Positions 13,256 through 26,576 of a DNA stretch of 64,000 nt are shown in pieces. The stretch spans positions 7,626,001-7,690,000 of the forward strand of contig BSYQ01000003.1 in NCBI GenBank assembly GCA_030272585.1. The letters are read 5' to 3'. The notes beneath the pieces were generated by a model. That model saw only the letters and a list, made by a program, of their open reading frames with translations, ran no database searches and was not told the origin of the DNA. This DNA comes from Bryopsis sp. KO-2023. Lineage: Eukaryota > Chlorophyta > Ulvophyceae > Bryopsidales > Bryopsidaceae. The translations under genes and the position numbers were made by a program. How positions within the stretch are numbered: the first letter of the stretch is position 1; each line of letters starts with the position of its first letter.

Positions 13256-13502
13256 GGTTTAGTGCCTGGCAAAGCCTGCAGCTTTGTCGCCACCTTAAAT
13301 CAGAAGGTGGGTTGTTGGGGATGCCAGAAACTGACGCTCCCATGTCCGACTGGAGTTTATGAATGTGATTTGGGGAAATTTGAAGAAAGATCACACTGCA
13401 CCCTTCACAAAGATTGATTCCCAGCTGGAGCTGGGGACAATGAAAAGCATTATTGACTGGAAAAGGGCAGAGTTAGATTGAACCCCGCAGAATCATTTGC
13501 AA
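13256..13502. other. Upstream region and composite-element target site
   Basis: Upstream of the large minus-strand gene; no coding sequence seen. It ends at the left copy of the 8-base target-site duplication of the composite element. Confidence 0.4.
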
Positions 13503-13510
13503 CCTGTGAT
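13503..13510. repeat. Target-site duplication, left copy (CCTGTGAT)
   Basis: Eight bases CCTGTGAT directly abut the CAGTG terminus of MITE copy 1. The identical octamer abuts the CACTG terminus of MITE copy 2 at 19446-19453. Eight-base duplications are characteristic of hAT-superfamily insertion. Confidence 0.8.
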
Positions 13511-13829
13511 CAGTGTATTTTTTTTCGATTTCACTGGCCCCAAAGTGGCCCTGAATTTGGCCATTTCATCTAGTTGTGGCCCTTTTGTGGCCCAATTTGT
13601 CCGAAAAAAAAAGAATGTGGCCCCAACTTAAAAAACAGAAATTACAAGGCTTGGTGTTTATATAGCATTTACTTAATGTTGTTGGTTTTGATTTTTGTGG
13701 AAACTCGATTGATTTCTTGGATGTGGCCCTGGCCTTACAAAGTTTGGGTGAATGTGGCCCTTTTGTGGCCCCAGAATTTGCCATTCTGATTTGTTTGGGG
13801 GCCACAATGGGCCACAAAAATATACACTG
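13511..13829 (+). mobile_element. hAT-like MITE, copy 1
   Basis: 319 bases with terminal inverted repeats beginning CAGTGTATTTTTTT. The right end reads AAAAATATACACTG. Near both ends are repeated GTGGCCC and CCTTTTG motifs resembling the subterminal binding sites of hAT transposases. Closely similar to copy 2 over almost its whole length. Reading frames through it, including the run-on of the adjacent minus-strand frame, are incidental. Confidence 0.85.
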
Positions 13830-14114
13830 GACAGCTCCCAGGCGCTCACTGGTCCAAAGAGATCCTCGTTCTCGCATTTCTGAATCGAGGACAGGGCCAG
13901 GGAAAATATATCCCCGAGGGCTTGGGAAATCGCCTCCTCTACCCGCGATTCTGCCTTCGTTGAGGTCTGTTCGCATTGCAGCAGACGACGTCCGCAAATC
14001 GAAACCTCGAACAAACTCCATGCTAATCAACAGCGCAGACTCAGCCATGAAAACCGTCATGTTCTCCATCTTACCATTCAACAGCAACAGGATTCCCACG
14101 GCAAATCGCAACAT
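13830..14114 (-). pseudogene. 5' exon(s) of a gene cut off by MITE copy 1
   Basis: Minus-strand coding-like sequence arranged head to head with the CDK. One frame starts at an ATG at 14114 and encodes a hydrophobic N-terminus. Another, open from about 14025, encodes a helical, acidic segment ending KCENEDLFGP at 13850, directly before a canonical GTGAGC donor (13849-13844). The MITE begins only 14 bases beyond that donor, and no continuation is found on the far side. The donor is phase 0, the same phase as the acceptor of the minus-strand exon at 18989, so both pieces may derive from one gene. Function unrecognised. Confidence 0.4.
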
Positions 14115-14361
14115 CTTTCTTCACTTTGGATCGAACGCAGAACAGCACACGACCAGTGCAGCAATCCCTCGATTCTTGTAGGAAGGCTGCAACTCATGAT
14201 GCGACGGCACGCCGAAGACAACGTCGCGTTCTTGGCGGCGATGTTACCCTTCGCAAGGGGGTGGGGTGCGTGCGAGATATATACGGCCTCTCGGGTGTAG
14301 TTGGCGAGTGTCCTTGCGAAAACCCTGAAGGTCCGTGTTAGTTTGGTGCGTTTATGGAGAA

Positions 14362-17173
<2,812 letters not shown>

Positions 17174-17980
17174 ATATTATAAAATAGAAGAAACTCAACA
17201 GGATGGCGGTGGGGTATTATTTCTTGGAGATCGACGGGCGATGGCTGGAAAATGAAAAAATAGGTAGTTTTTTTTTTTCAACACTTCGAAAGAAAGAATC
17301 AAATTGCTTTCTTTCCTATGAAACTGGAACAGTTCATGATATTAAAAAGTTGGGAGGCTGGTAGGATGTGCTTCGTCATTTTTTCCCCCCAAGCGAGTTG
17401 GTTTTGCTATCAAAAGGAAAAGAAAAAAATCGAAAGCAGTAACACTACTAACGCAAAACCAAACCAAAAAACCGAAAAACCAAAAATCAATCAATGAAAT
17501 TTTGAAAAATCTGCCTGGAGCAATTTGCCTGGAACTCCAAATGCTGTCGATGTATTTACACCATCAATGTTGCGTATAATTGTATGTACATAGAACGTAT
17601 TTGGGTTCAAAAAAAAAAAAAAATAGGCAGGCACAGGGGGATGGTGAAAAGAGGGGGGAAGAATTGATTTTCATTTCTGAAGTTTTTGCAGTATATTTTT
17701 TTTTGAAGTTTTGGTGTTTTTTTACCACAATCTCTGGATGTGGAAATTTGCCAACAAAAAACAAAAGGAGGGGAGGGGTGTTGTATAGAAAGATGGGTCG
17801 AGGGAAACAAAAAAAAATAGTAGAAGAAATCTTGGTCATATGCAAGGCTATGTAAGTTGGTTTTGCTGAATCATGTGCTCCATTTTTTGTGGACAAAACT
17901 TTGCCAGTGTTATTTGTGATTGATTCTTGCTGGTTTCTTTCATTCACTCATTCATCCACCCAGACGAGCGCTCAGAACCA
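17174..17980. other. Non-coding, A/T-rich 3' region of the CDK
   Basis: Long A and T runs and short G runs with no splice-supported frame; likely the 3' untranslated and downstream region of the CDK within the composite element. Confidence 0.4.
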
Positions 17981-18404
17981 ATGTGTTTTTATATAGCCTA
18001 TTGTGGCCCTTTTGCCTGGTAATATTTGGGACGCAAAAGGGCCATATCCACCCGATGTCTGGTTACATTCAAGAAACCAATCGATGATTCCACAACCCCC
18101 AAGAAAGATATTTGCAATTATAATACTATTAATAAAGATTAACTGTTGTTGAATTCACATTTTTACAGTAGAAAGTATGACCCTTGTTTCAACCAAAGTC
18201 CCTTCGAATACCACAAGCCAGAGTCCTAACTGTACCAATTGCACAGCAACTGCCCAAACTAAATTAGTAATTTCCACACTATTTATGAATCAATGTTGGG
18301 ATCCAAACCTTATTATTTGTATCATCAGGGTTGGGGCCACGTTCTCATTCTTTTTCTTATAAATTTATGGCCACTTTTGGTCTAGCGAAATTAAAAAAAG
18401 TGTA
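17981..18404 (-). mobile_element. hAT-like MITE, degenerate inverted copy 3
   Basis: Diverged copy of the same family, in the opposite orientation to copies 1 and 2. The reverse complement of copy 2 aligns piecewise: GCCTATTGTGGCCCTTTTG near 17997, CAAAAGGGCCATATCCACCC near 18034, CAAGAAACCAATCGATGATT near 18070, GTTGGGGCCACGTTCTCATT near 18330 and an end resembling AAAAAGTGTAT near 18400. Several indels separate these blocks, so it is older than the bordering copies. Confidence 0.6.
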
Positions 18405-18570
18405 TTTCCTCAGCAGTTCTTCTGCTGAGAATCCACCAGCGAAATAACTTTACAATGATATTGTCAACTCCGAAAAAAGTCCAGAAGCGCACCTTGGACG
18501 TTGTTTTCTAGAAATGGTTGCTCACACGATTCGAAATAAACACGAGCATAAAAGGAACAATTATCTTAAG

Positions 18571-18989
18571 TCAAGAATCTTCTTGAGGCGGAATGTTAGA
18601 AATTGCTGGTCCCAACGCCGTGGACATTTTGGACGCCAACAACAATGTCGCAGTGGTTATTGTTTTTTCGTCCATGTACTGGCCTTCTGCCAAAGACAAT
18701 GGTGACTTTAGGATTCCCTTGACCTGTGTGCTCTCTGGAAGAGCTGGCGCAGCGGGGGGCTTTCTCGCTTTGGAGGGTGTTTCGAGGGAGCCACCAGGTG
18801 AATAATTCTTCTTTGTTACTGAGATCGAACGAGGAATGGAGTTGTTCTCTGCAGCGTTACCTCGACTTCGGTGTCCAGACCTCGCAGGAGGTTGTCGACC
18901 GACACCTTCACATTATGAATCACCCATTCGTTGCGGTCTCTTATTTCGGCCGCCACCTCGAAGACCAGGGGCCTTTGTCTCTCCAAGGT
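18571..18989 (-). pseudogene. 3' exons of a gene cut off by MITE copy 2
   Basis: Minus-strand exon starting at 18989 after a TTGCAG acceptor, 43 codons (TLERQRPLVFEV onward) to a possible GTAACG donor at 18861. A last block of about 80 residues then ends at the stop at 18571. The tail is Pro/Lys/Ala-rich and contains KGILKSP, resembling motifs of chromatin or phosphatase-docking proteins, but no family is recognised. No upstream exon is seen: the sequence 5' of the acceptor runs into MITE copy 2 within about 90 bases. The intron between the two blocks would be unusually short (about 50 bases). It may be the downstream part of the gene whose start lies at 13830-14114. Confidence 0.4.
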
Positions 18990-19075
18990 CTGCAACACAC
19001 GATAGAGGCCTTCTCACAGTTCACTTGCCAAAGAAAGAATTTTCTCGAAAACCGAAACAGAGCTAATGTGCACAC

Positions 19076-19445
19076 CAGTGTATTTTTTTTCAATTTCACT
19101 GGCCCCAAAGTGGCCCTAAATTTGGCCGTTTCATCCAGTTATGGCCCTTCGTGGCCCCAATTTGTCCGAAAAAAATAGAATGTGGCCCCAACTTCAAAAA
19201 CAGAAATTACAAGGCTGGGTGTTTATATAATGTTGTTGGTTTTGATTTTTGTGGAAACTCGATTGATTTCTTGGATGTGGCCCGGGCCTTACAAACATCG
19301 GGTGAATGTGGCCCTTTTGTGGCCCCAAATTCATCTTGTAATAAAACGTTTTGGCCCTTTTGTGGCCTCAAAATTTGCCATTCTGAATTTTCGGGGGGCC
19401 AAAATGGGCCAAAAGGGCCACAATGGGCCACAAAAAAATACACTG
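19076..19445 (+). mobile_element. hAT-like MITE, copy 2
   Basis: 370 bases in the same orientation as copy 1. It starts CAGTGTATTTTTTTTC and ends AAAAAAATACACTG, giving inverted termini of about 14 bases. It differs from copy 1 mainly by substitutions and an extra GGCCCTTTTGTGGCC-type block near 19350. Subterminal GTGGCCC/GGGCCAC motifs are more numerous than in copy 1. Confidence 0.85.
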
Positions 19446-19453
19446 CCTGTGAT
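19446..19453. repeat. Target-site duplication, right copy (CCTGTGAT)
   Basis: Identical to the octamer at 13503-13510 and placed directly after the CACTG end of MITE copy 2. A chance match of eight bases at exactly this position has a probability of about 1 in 65,000. Confidence 0.8.
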
Positions 19454-19925
19454 CTTTATAATTGCTGGATGCTTTCAGTTATTTTTTGAGCATCCACCGG
19501 GGGCTGCCAGAACATGTCAACATTGGTCATGGATATAAGCAAAGCAGGATGAACATGGGATTCATTCAATAAACAGAAAATATGACAATTTCCCTCATGG
19601 ACCTTAAATCTTTTCTTTCAAAGACCACCACACACGAGGCCACAGAACAACTACTAGACATATAGGACTCCCCAGTTCTGTCGGAAAAAAAACACACACA
19701 ACCAAATCCCAATCCATTCTATTTCACCCACCCACCTTCACCAAGGTGTACTCAAACCAAACAGTGGCAAACCCTGTGTCTGAGTAGACCTAGTGATGAA
19801 CTTGAAACAGATGGAGAAAACAATTGGCCACCCAACTCAAGGTGTGCAGCCTGATCAAGAGGCTCGATAACAACGGAATTGCCCACCGCCTACAATACAT
19901 CCTGCATTTGGAATGCTGAAAGAAT
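19454..19925. other. Intergenic, no gene recognised
   Basis: Between the composite element and the convergent end of the thioredoxin reductase gene. No supported coding sequence. Confidence 0.4.
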
Positions 19926-21299
19926 TCATACAGTTTGGAGGGTAGCCCCGTTCTCTGCTTCAGGCTCACTCTCCAACGAACCTAAGAAATGCTCCACTTC
20001 AAGAGCAGCCATGCATCCTGCAAGAATCGGTCGAGATTTCATTACATTGATTTCCCAAGAACACACCAAAGCGCAGATTCAACATGACAATAATATTCCA
20101 ATATTCAGATGGGTAAACTGAGTACTTAGCAGCACTCCAGTTGCAGCTGGATTTTCCAAGCTGCTGCACCCATTTATAGGTGTAATTTGATTTGGTGAAA
20201 AGGGGAGTGGAGCAATATGCATGAAAGTTGGTTGAGGAAAATGGTGTTGGGTGTTGGCTCCACCTGTTCCTGCCGCAGTGACAGCCTGCCTCCATTTCTT
20301 ATCTTGAACGTCGCCACAAGCAAACACTCCTTTACAAGAAGTGGTCGTGCTATCAGGCTCCGTCACGATGTACCCATCTTCGTCCAAATCCAGCTGTCCC
20401 TTGAACAAAGACGTCGCAGGGTCGTGACCGATGGCGAAAAATAGTCCAGAAACTTCCAACTCTTTGATTTCGCCCGTCTTTGTGGACTTCAGTTTCACTC
20501 CGGCAAGCTTTTTGGAGTCGTCTCCAAAGGCCTCCTCCACGACGTGGCTCCAAACCATTTCGATCTTGGGATGCGACTCGGCGCGACGCCTGAGGATTTT
20601 GCTGGCTCGCAGTTCATCCCTTCGATGGATGATATAGACTTTCGAACCATATTTCGTCAAGAACACGGCCTCTTCCACTGCACTGTCCCCGCCTCCCACG
20701 ACTGCTATTGGCTTGTCGCGGAAAATTGGCGACGCTCCGTCACACACCGCACAAGCAGAGATCCCTTTGTTCCAAAAACCGTCACCCTCCCCTGAACCCT
20801 TGAAGTTCAGTCGTCTGGCCACCGCACCAGTAGCAATCACAACGCTGTCCGCCAACAAGCGCGTCCCATCCTCGCCCAAGATTTCGAAAGGCCTTCCTGT
20901 GGATAGGTCCACCTTGGTTACGGTTTCAGTCAGAATTTTCGCGCCACACTCCACGCTTTGTTCGCGGAATTTCTGCATAAGCTCACCACCCATTATCGAC
21001 GGAAAGCCTGGGTAGTTCTCTACTTCGGCTGTTGTCGTCAGCTGGCCTCCAGGAGCGATGCCATTGGCCATAAAACCTTCGAAGACGGTCGGTTTCAGTT
21101 CCGCTCTAGCAGTGTAAATCGCCGCAGTGTGCGCGGCAGGACCGGAACCAATAATGACGACTTTCTTAACATCTTCTCCAGCCTCCGTCATATGTTCAAT
21201 TCTCGAGAAAGAGAGCGACAGAGCTCGACGCCACGCTCGACTGTGGATCAGACCCAGGCTCACGCTCAAACTTTTTGCTCCCAACAAGAGGCTTAGCAT
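19926..21299 (-). CDS. NADPH-dependent thioredoxin reductase (plant NTRA/NTRB type)
   Basis: Transfers electrons from NADPH via FAD and a redox disulfide to thioredoxin. Two exons, 21299-20264 and 20017-19926, join phase 1 in [16 protein letters not shown], the usual C-terminal block of the family; 375 residues. Motifs: FAD-binding GSGPAA (51-56), APGGQLTTT, active site CAVC (183-186), NADPH-binding GGGDSA (202-207) and [11 protein letters not shown]. The first ATG (21299) gives an Arg-rich, hydroxylated N-terminal extension resembling a mitochondrial presequence. A second in-frame ATG at 21191 would give a cytosolic form starting MTEAGEDV. Similar double starts are known for plant NTRA/NTRB. 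The frame is open upstream of 21299 but without an ATG. Confidence 0.95.
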
Positions 21300-21571
21300 G
21301 CACAAGAAACGAATGGTGGATGGAATAAAGGAATTTACTTTTTGTGGGAGGACTTGCAGTGCAGTCACGTAACGATAAAATCACACCAACGTCACACTTC
21401 GGGTTGAGCGAACATCTGGCGCTGGTTTTTACTTTTCGCGCCCTCCAAGCCCCCGCAAAGGCGACGGCTCACAGTTCGACGGCCATCAGTTTCTCGACAC
21501 CCGAACACTGTTGCATACATCATCTCTTTTCCTCTGCGTGGTTTTACGGCGCTTGCCATCACTAGCAGGCA

Positions 21572-22850
21572 ATGACGTCTTCTGCGGGCGTCTCAAGTGG
21601 CCCCGCACTGCTCGTTCTTGCGGGAGCAGCCGTGACGTGGTTTTTGTTGAGAAACTTTGTCGGCGACCGTCCAAATACCAAGACAAAAAAGAAAACCGTG
21701 AGTTCAAGACGTGAGCCCATCGCATGCATGACATCCTCTGTTCACGAAAGGCAGTCTTGTCACATACCAAACCACTGAACTCCCTTCAGAAGCACAACTT
21801 TTTTTGACATTTATTTGAAGAGGTTCCATCCTGTGAGTGATGGCATTGAGAAATTCCAATTTTGACATCTTGATCTTCTTGCTTCAGACTGCTCGATCTG
21901 TGTCTGGGAGCAAGTTTTCGTTTGACAGGCCATCAAAGAAAAAGGTATCATCCACAATTCTCAAATTCCGGGATGTGTGCATGACTATTGCTGTTTTGCT
22001 TTCTTGTTGGGTTGGAAGAGTGTGCATGAATCTCATTGAATGATTTGAGGGCTGTTTTTGGATGAAATGAAATGGAAATGAGTTGAGATATGCAGGGTTC
22101 ATCACAGTGCTTTTAGTCCTGGTGAATGTTGTTTCGCCTACTTTTTTCCACAGGTATCTCGCAGCAGATCAGATCCATCAACAAGGAATTTGCCTAGGTA
22201 TGATATGTCAATGTTTAGGAAGAATAATTCTTCCTATGACGATGGATTGATTGAAAGAGTGTGTTTTCTTAAGCAGCGGGAAAAGTTTGAGTGTAGTTTG
22301 AGTGTATTCTTGCTAGAATCGATTGAGAAATCACAGCTGCTTTCAAGTATACTTTGCTCTTTTTGTGTGCAGGAACAAATCCAGCAAAAACCAAAGGTCT
22401 AAGAGCAGAAAAAAGCCTGTCGAGAAAGAGGCCCCGGCCTCCAAGTCATCACGCCAACCCAGGTACAGCACTCCATCCCATGGCCGAAGGATCGATTATT
22501 TTCGTTCCTCTGATCTTTCAAGCAAGAAATGCTTGCGATTAAATCTGGTGGGAGAGATATCCAGCCGCCATTGGATGCTGTTTTCTGTCAATACGAAATC
22601 CTATGATAGAATCAGAAAGATGTCTGACAATTGGTGGATTCAACTTCAAGAAGTCCCTGCCAGTCCTGAGCCAAGCAAAATTTCTCTTGTTGAACTGATT
22701 AGATACCAATAACAACTATTGAAGTACTGTTGTATATAATTTTGCTGATGTAGGGCTGGTCCCAGCGGATCACAGCAACAACAGCAGGGTGGAGAAGAAT
22801 TTGAGTTTCACTTCATGCACACTCATTGTGCGTCAAGGCCTGGTGGATAG
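21572..22850 (+). CDS. Small single-pass membrane protein with basic tail, unknown
   Basis: Five exons join in frame: 21572-21697, 21888-21944, 22154-22197, 22373-22462 and 22754-22850, giving 137 residues. Residues 11-27 form one transmembrane segment (SGPALLVLAGAAVTWFLL). It is followed by a Lys/Arg/Ser-rich tail with KTKKKT, RPSKKK and KSSKNQRSKSRKK, then a Gln run and a short acidic and His-containing end. The design suggests a tail facing the cytosol. No family is recognised. The gene is divergent from the thioredoxin reductase, with about 270 bases between start codons. Confidence 0.65.
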
Positions 22851-24080
22851 TGTTTCTGGTCGCAGTGTTGCATTACTATGTTGGCTTGTTGAGCAGGATG
22901 AATTTGTTCATACATTTTTGGCATTTGGCAGGCACCAAATGTCCAAATTCTCTCGACACATTCTTTGACAAAGAAAGCACAGTTATTTTTAGCATGTAAA
23001 AGCTGTATTTATTGCTTGAACAGATTGTTTCCTGTTTTTTAATATAGTATTTGTTCCTCTTTACTCATGCTGTACTCTTCCCAAACACACTGCTAGAGTC
23101 CCACGATGTAAGACCAGCATACCAATAACGTTAATTAAAAGCTGCCGGCGTAACATGACCAGAATTCCTTTTGGCGTCTTTTTTGGTTGAATTTCTTTGT
23201 TTGTCTCTCGCTCTCTCTCTTTTTTTCTTTTTCTTTTCTCACTGATTCTGATCACCCCACACCCACAAACACCCCAAAGAGCCCAATTCAATCCAGTCGT
23301 AAAAGCAGCAAAATCCACTGCGACTGGCTCTCGTATTTGTTTTTAACCCCAAAACCTGATTCTTTTTTCATACACATACATAGCCCCCCACCCCAAATTT
23401 CCTTCACACCACCCCTTAGCAATCCAAATGAGCCAAAAAACATACAAAAGAGAAAATCGGGTTCCACACCCATATGTAGCCCATATTCTCCCTAGAATCC
23501 TCCCCTCTTGATCTTCCCTTCCCCCCACCTCCAAAACACCTCGAATGATTTTTCCTTCTTCAATACAATGCCCGTATGGCCTTCCCCCTGAAACGTAGCA
23601 ATTTCAAAGACCACCGGCATCCACGGTTTTACACAATCTCCATTGATGATCTTGTTTTCCTGTTTTCCCCTCGATTATATACCTCCCTTTCCCTTCCCCC
23701 CCCTCTCGTTTTCCTCCAATATTCTTTTTTTTTTCTTTCTTTTCACCACGTCATTCAGTAACATTTTTCCTTTTTTCTACCCTTGTTCTTTTTCTCTTCT
23801 TGATTTCGCCTACGAAAACCCTTGTTATAAATGTAGGAAGCGTTGCTTAAAAGGGACGCAGGGGGGAAGGCCAAAAAAAAACCACAAAAACGAAACCATG
23901 CCATTCTTTTTTTTCTGTTTCCTCTCTTTCTCTCTCTCTCGATGGTTCTTTTGCATATTACGAATACATATCCATCCTCTGTACACGAGCCACCTCTTTT
24001 TTCACCTCTTTTTCTTTTTTTCGAAAAGAAACCTTATGTATCTGTTTCTTTCCTCTGTGTTTCTCTTTTCTTTTTTTTAT
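22851..24080. other. Intergenic, pyrimidine-rich
   Basis: Convergent 3' regions of the small membrane protein gene and the DYRKP kinase. Strong C/T-rich tracts lie at 23190-24070. The frames here are low-complexity Phe/Ser/Pro runs and not credible genes. Confidence 0.5.
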
Positions 24081-26576
24081 TCACGAGTCCCATAAAGGAG
24101 GATGAGTTGACGATTTATTTGGGTTTTCTCCAGCCTTGTTGGGATGATTGTTTCCATAATCATGCTGCAACCAAGGGTGAGCCAAGGCCTCGGCAGCCGA
24201 TGCCCTCTCATGGGGATCCACCGTCAACAACACCGACAGAAACTTCAAAAATCCAGCATCTGCCCCTGGAATGCATTCTCCAAGACTGACCGGTGTCGGC
24301 ACCAGGATCTCGTACTCATGCGATTGGGTTTCTCGTAAAATCCTACCCGAATTCGTGAAAAATTTGTGGCTGCTTGATCCCTCCATCACCATTTCCCTCG
24401 GAATTGGCCCCCGGCAGCTCTCCACCCTAGCAAGAAGTGCTGCCAGGGAGTTGCTTTGGAGTAAGACATGCCCGGAAGCGAGTTCGGCCAGCACGCATCC
24501 CAACGACCAGATGTCGATTTTCTGATCGTACGCCAAGCCGAGAATAACCTCCGGAGCTCTATATGACCGTGATTGCACATACGACCCCAAATAATCGGTG
24601 GTGAAGCAAGAACTACCCAAATCTATGACCTTCACCTCGCAGGGGTCCATCGACTTGATCAAAATGTTCTCAGGCTTCAAGTCTGAGTGAATGATTTTGA
24701 GCTCATGCAGGAACACCAGCGACCGTAGGATCTGACCAGCAATCGATTGGATTCTCCACATCGTGAAGTAATACGGCTCCGATCGATTTTTCAGGTATTT
24801 CTTCTGAACTTCGTACAGGTTGCTGTGGAGCAGCTCGAACACCAGAAACAAATGCTCCTTGTAGTAGAAAAAATCGTACATTCGCACGACCCCTTTCTCG
24901 TCACAGGGGTCCTGTGCATTGATGAACCGCAGAAGCTTGATTTCGTCCAGACTTTGGTCAAAAAAATCCTTGTTGTTTTTGACCATTTTCAGGCACACCG
25001 GAATATTCTCTTTCAGGTCGAAGGCTTCCACGGCTTGGCTGAAAGCAGCTGTTCCGACCACCGATTGAACTTGATACCTCCCAGCTACGACATCCCCTTG
25101 CTCCATATGTAATTCCTTCGACGTTTCGAATCCGGTGGTGCCCCTCTTATGGTAGATTTTCAAATCAATGATGTCGTATCGACTGTTGACATAGTCCTCA
25201 CTGTAAGAATATGTGTGGCAGGTGTCCAAATAGCACCCACCCCCATCAATGTCATTCCCCCCCGCTTCGCTGGACGCACACATGGACGGATCTGCCCCAG
25301 TTTGATAGCTTCCTCCAGTGGACATCAAAAAAGCCTCTTTCGTCTTGGCCTCTTTCGCTTGGTGGGCCAGCATGACCTCCCACTCATCCACATTCGATGG
25401 ACAGGTGGATTTCTGAGAAGTCTGGCACTCCTCCTTGCCCTGGCCTTCACCGACACTGGAAGCACCCCCCTCAATGCTGAATGCCCTGGCCAAGCTACTC
25501 ACAGAGCCCAGATCTCCTGAGCACCTGCTGAAAGATTGCCAGCCGGCAAATATTGGTTCGTTTTCGTCCTCGGACCGAGGGGTCAGTGGAAAGCTGAACC
25601 CTCCCCCACCTTCCGTAGCCCCACCTGCCTCATCGTTTTCCTTAGAAGTTGGGACAACGATATTTTGGGGAGGGGTGATTCTCAAAGGCCCTTCCGTTTC
25701 TTTCACTGGGCAAAAATCAAAGCTGGTGTGCTCTGGGGTTGCAACTGGATCTTTTTGCTCTTCTTCCGTGTCGCCTTGGGGGGCTGCAGGCACGGACTCT
25801 TCCGTGGCTAGGATCTGTAGCGAGTCAGATATTTCCTGCGATTCGCTCAACGAATCGACTCTGGATAAAGGCGCGTCTTTTTTTATTGTGACGTCCACGT
25901 CCTTCAGCGCGGTTTCCTCAGGAACAACGGGGGGCATCAGCTCGAAAACCGGACTCAACCCTCTGTCCAGCCCATGCTCGCCCCCTTTGAAGCTCGTCGC
26001 CGGGGACGAAGAAACATCCGCTCCCGAGCTCTGACTCAAACTCTTGAACGGAGATGACTGGCATGAGAGCGTTCCAGCTCGGTCAGACTCCTCCGTGGTA
26101 TCTTCCAACTGGAGCTCAGTCACCTGGAACGTCCTCTTGTCAAAAACAGGCCTGACGGTGAAACATGGGGCTTTCCGCTGCCTTGGCGGGTGAAAAGAGT
26201 CGAGAGCTTCTTCTGGCGACGAAGTCGCCGAGCGACCCAAATCACTGCTCGACCTGAAGCTGGCCGGGGCGCTCAACGGCACCTTCCCTCCCAAACTTGC
26301 TTGCACCGGACTCGCCGGAAGCGATTTCGTTCTGGGAAATGACGCAGGAGCGCCAGAGCTGGGGGGCGACGAACCAGGCGTGCTTGGCGTGTAGCCTCCC
26401 ATCGAGTTTTGGAACGACCAGAACGTTCCTGGAAGTCCATTTTGCCCCCCACCAAAACTACCCTGCGAGTTGGACCCCCACTTGCAACTTTCCTTCCTCA
26501 AAGCCCTCTCCGTATCAACAAGACCCTTCTCCAGCAGAAAGTCTGCGAGCTGGGCGAAATCCTGGGGGTCTAGCAT
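24081..26576 (-). CDS. DYRKP-type protein kinase (plant DYRK subfamily)
   Basis: Dual-specificity Tyr-regulated kinase, 831 residues in one exon. The first 30 residues look like a LisH-type helix (FAQLADFLLEKGLVDTERAL); residues 35-440 are Ser/Pro/Glu-rich and probably disordered. The block YDIIDLKIYHKRGTTGFETS just before the kinase domain and the kinase domain itself (about 500-804) match the plant DYRKP group. Catalytic Lys530, HSDLKPEN with Asp632, DLG in place of DFG (652-654), activation tyrosine in YVQSRSYRAPEV (about 666). The Gly loop GTAAFSQAV departs from GxGxxG, as usual for DYRKP. Chlamydomonas DYRKP members act in starch and lipid turnover; the role here is inference. It lacks introns, which is notable for its length. 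Confidence 0.9.
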   Translation of the reverse strand: MLDPQDFAQLADFLLEKGLVDTERALRKESCKWGSNSQGSFGGGQNGLPGTFWSFQNSMGGYTPSTPGSSPPSSGAPASFPRTKSLPASPVQASLGGKVPLSAPASFRSSSDLGRSATSSPEEALDSFHPPRQRKAPCFTVRPVFDKRTFQVTELQLEDTTEESDRAGTLSCQSSPFKSLSQSSGADVSSSPATSFKGGEHGLDRGLSPVFELMPPVVPEETALKDVDVTIKKDAPLSRVDSLSESQEISDSLQILATEESVPAAPQGDTEEEQKDPVATPEHTSFDFCPVKETEGPLRITPPQNIVVPTSKENDEAGGATEGGGGFSFPLTPRSEDENEPIFAGWQSFSRCSGDLGSVSSLARAFSIEGGASSVGEGQGKEECQTSQKSTCPSNVDEWEVMLAHQAKEAKTKEAFLMSTGGSYQTGADPSMCASSEAGGNDIDGGGCYLDTCHTYSYSEDYVNSRYDIIDLKIYHKRGTTGFETSKELHMEQGDVVAGRYQVQSVVGTAAFSQAVEAFDLKENIPVCLKMVKNNKDFFDQSLDEIKLLRFINAQDPCDEKGVVRMYDFFYYKEHLFLVFELLHSNLYEVQKKYLKNRSEPYYFTMWRIQSIAGQILRSLVFLHELKIIHSDLKPENILIKSMDPCEVKVIDLGSSCFTTDYLGSYVQSRSYRAPEVILGLAYDQKIDIWSLGCVLAELASGHVLLQSNSLAALLARVESCRGPIPREMVMEGSSSHKFFTNSGRILRETQSHEYEILVPTPVSLGECIPGADAGFLKFLSVLLTVDPHERASAAEALAHPWLQHDYGNNHPNKAGENPNKSSTHPPLWDS

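Noticed and set aside
13566-14114. 182-codon minus-strand frame starting at 14114 and running through MITE copy 1
   Set aside because: The second half is MITE sequence and repeats, with changes, in copy 2. A good donor precedes the MITE, so the read-through is incidental.
19151-19538. Plus-strand frames across MITE copy 2
   Set aside because: They consist of the non-coding MITE consensus; no transposase or other motif.
20079-20260. C-terminal extension of thioredoxin reductase in the unspliced frame
   Set aside because: It is intron sequence. Splicing 20264 to 20017 restores the conserved [13 protein letters not shown] end.
23061-24080. Several frames with Phe-, Ser- and Pro-rich peptides, some resembling membrane proteins
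   Set aside because: They come from pyrimidine-rich tracts in a 3' region and lack complexity and conserved motifs.
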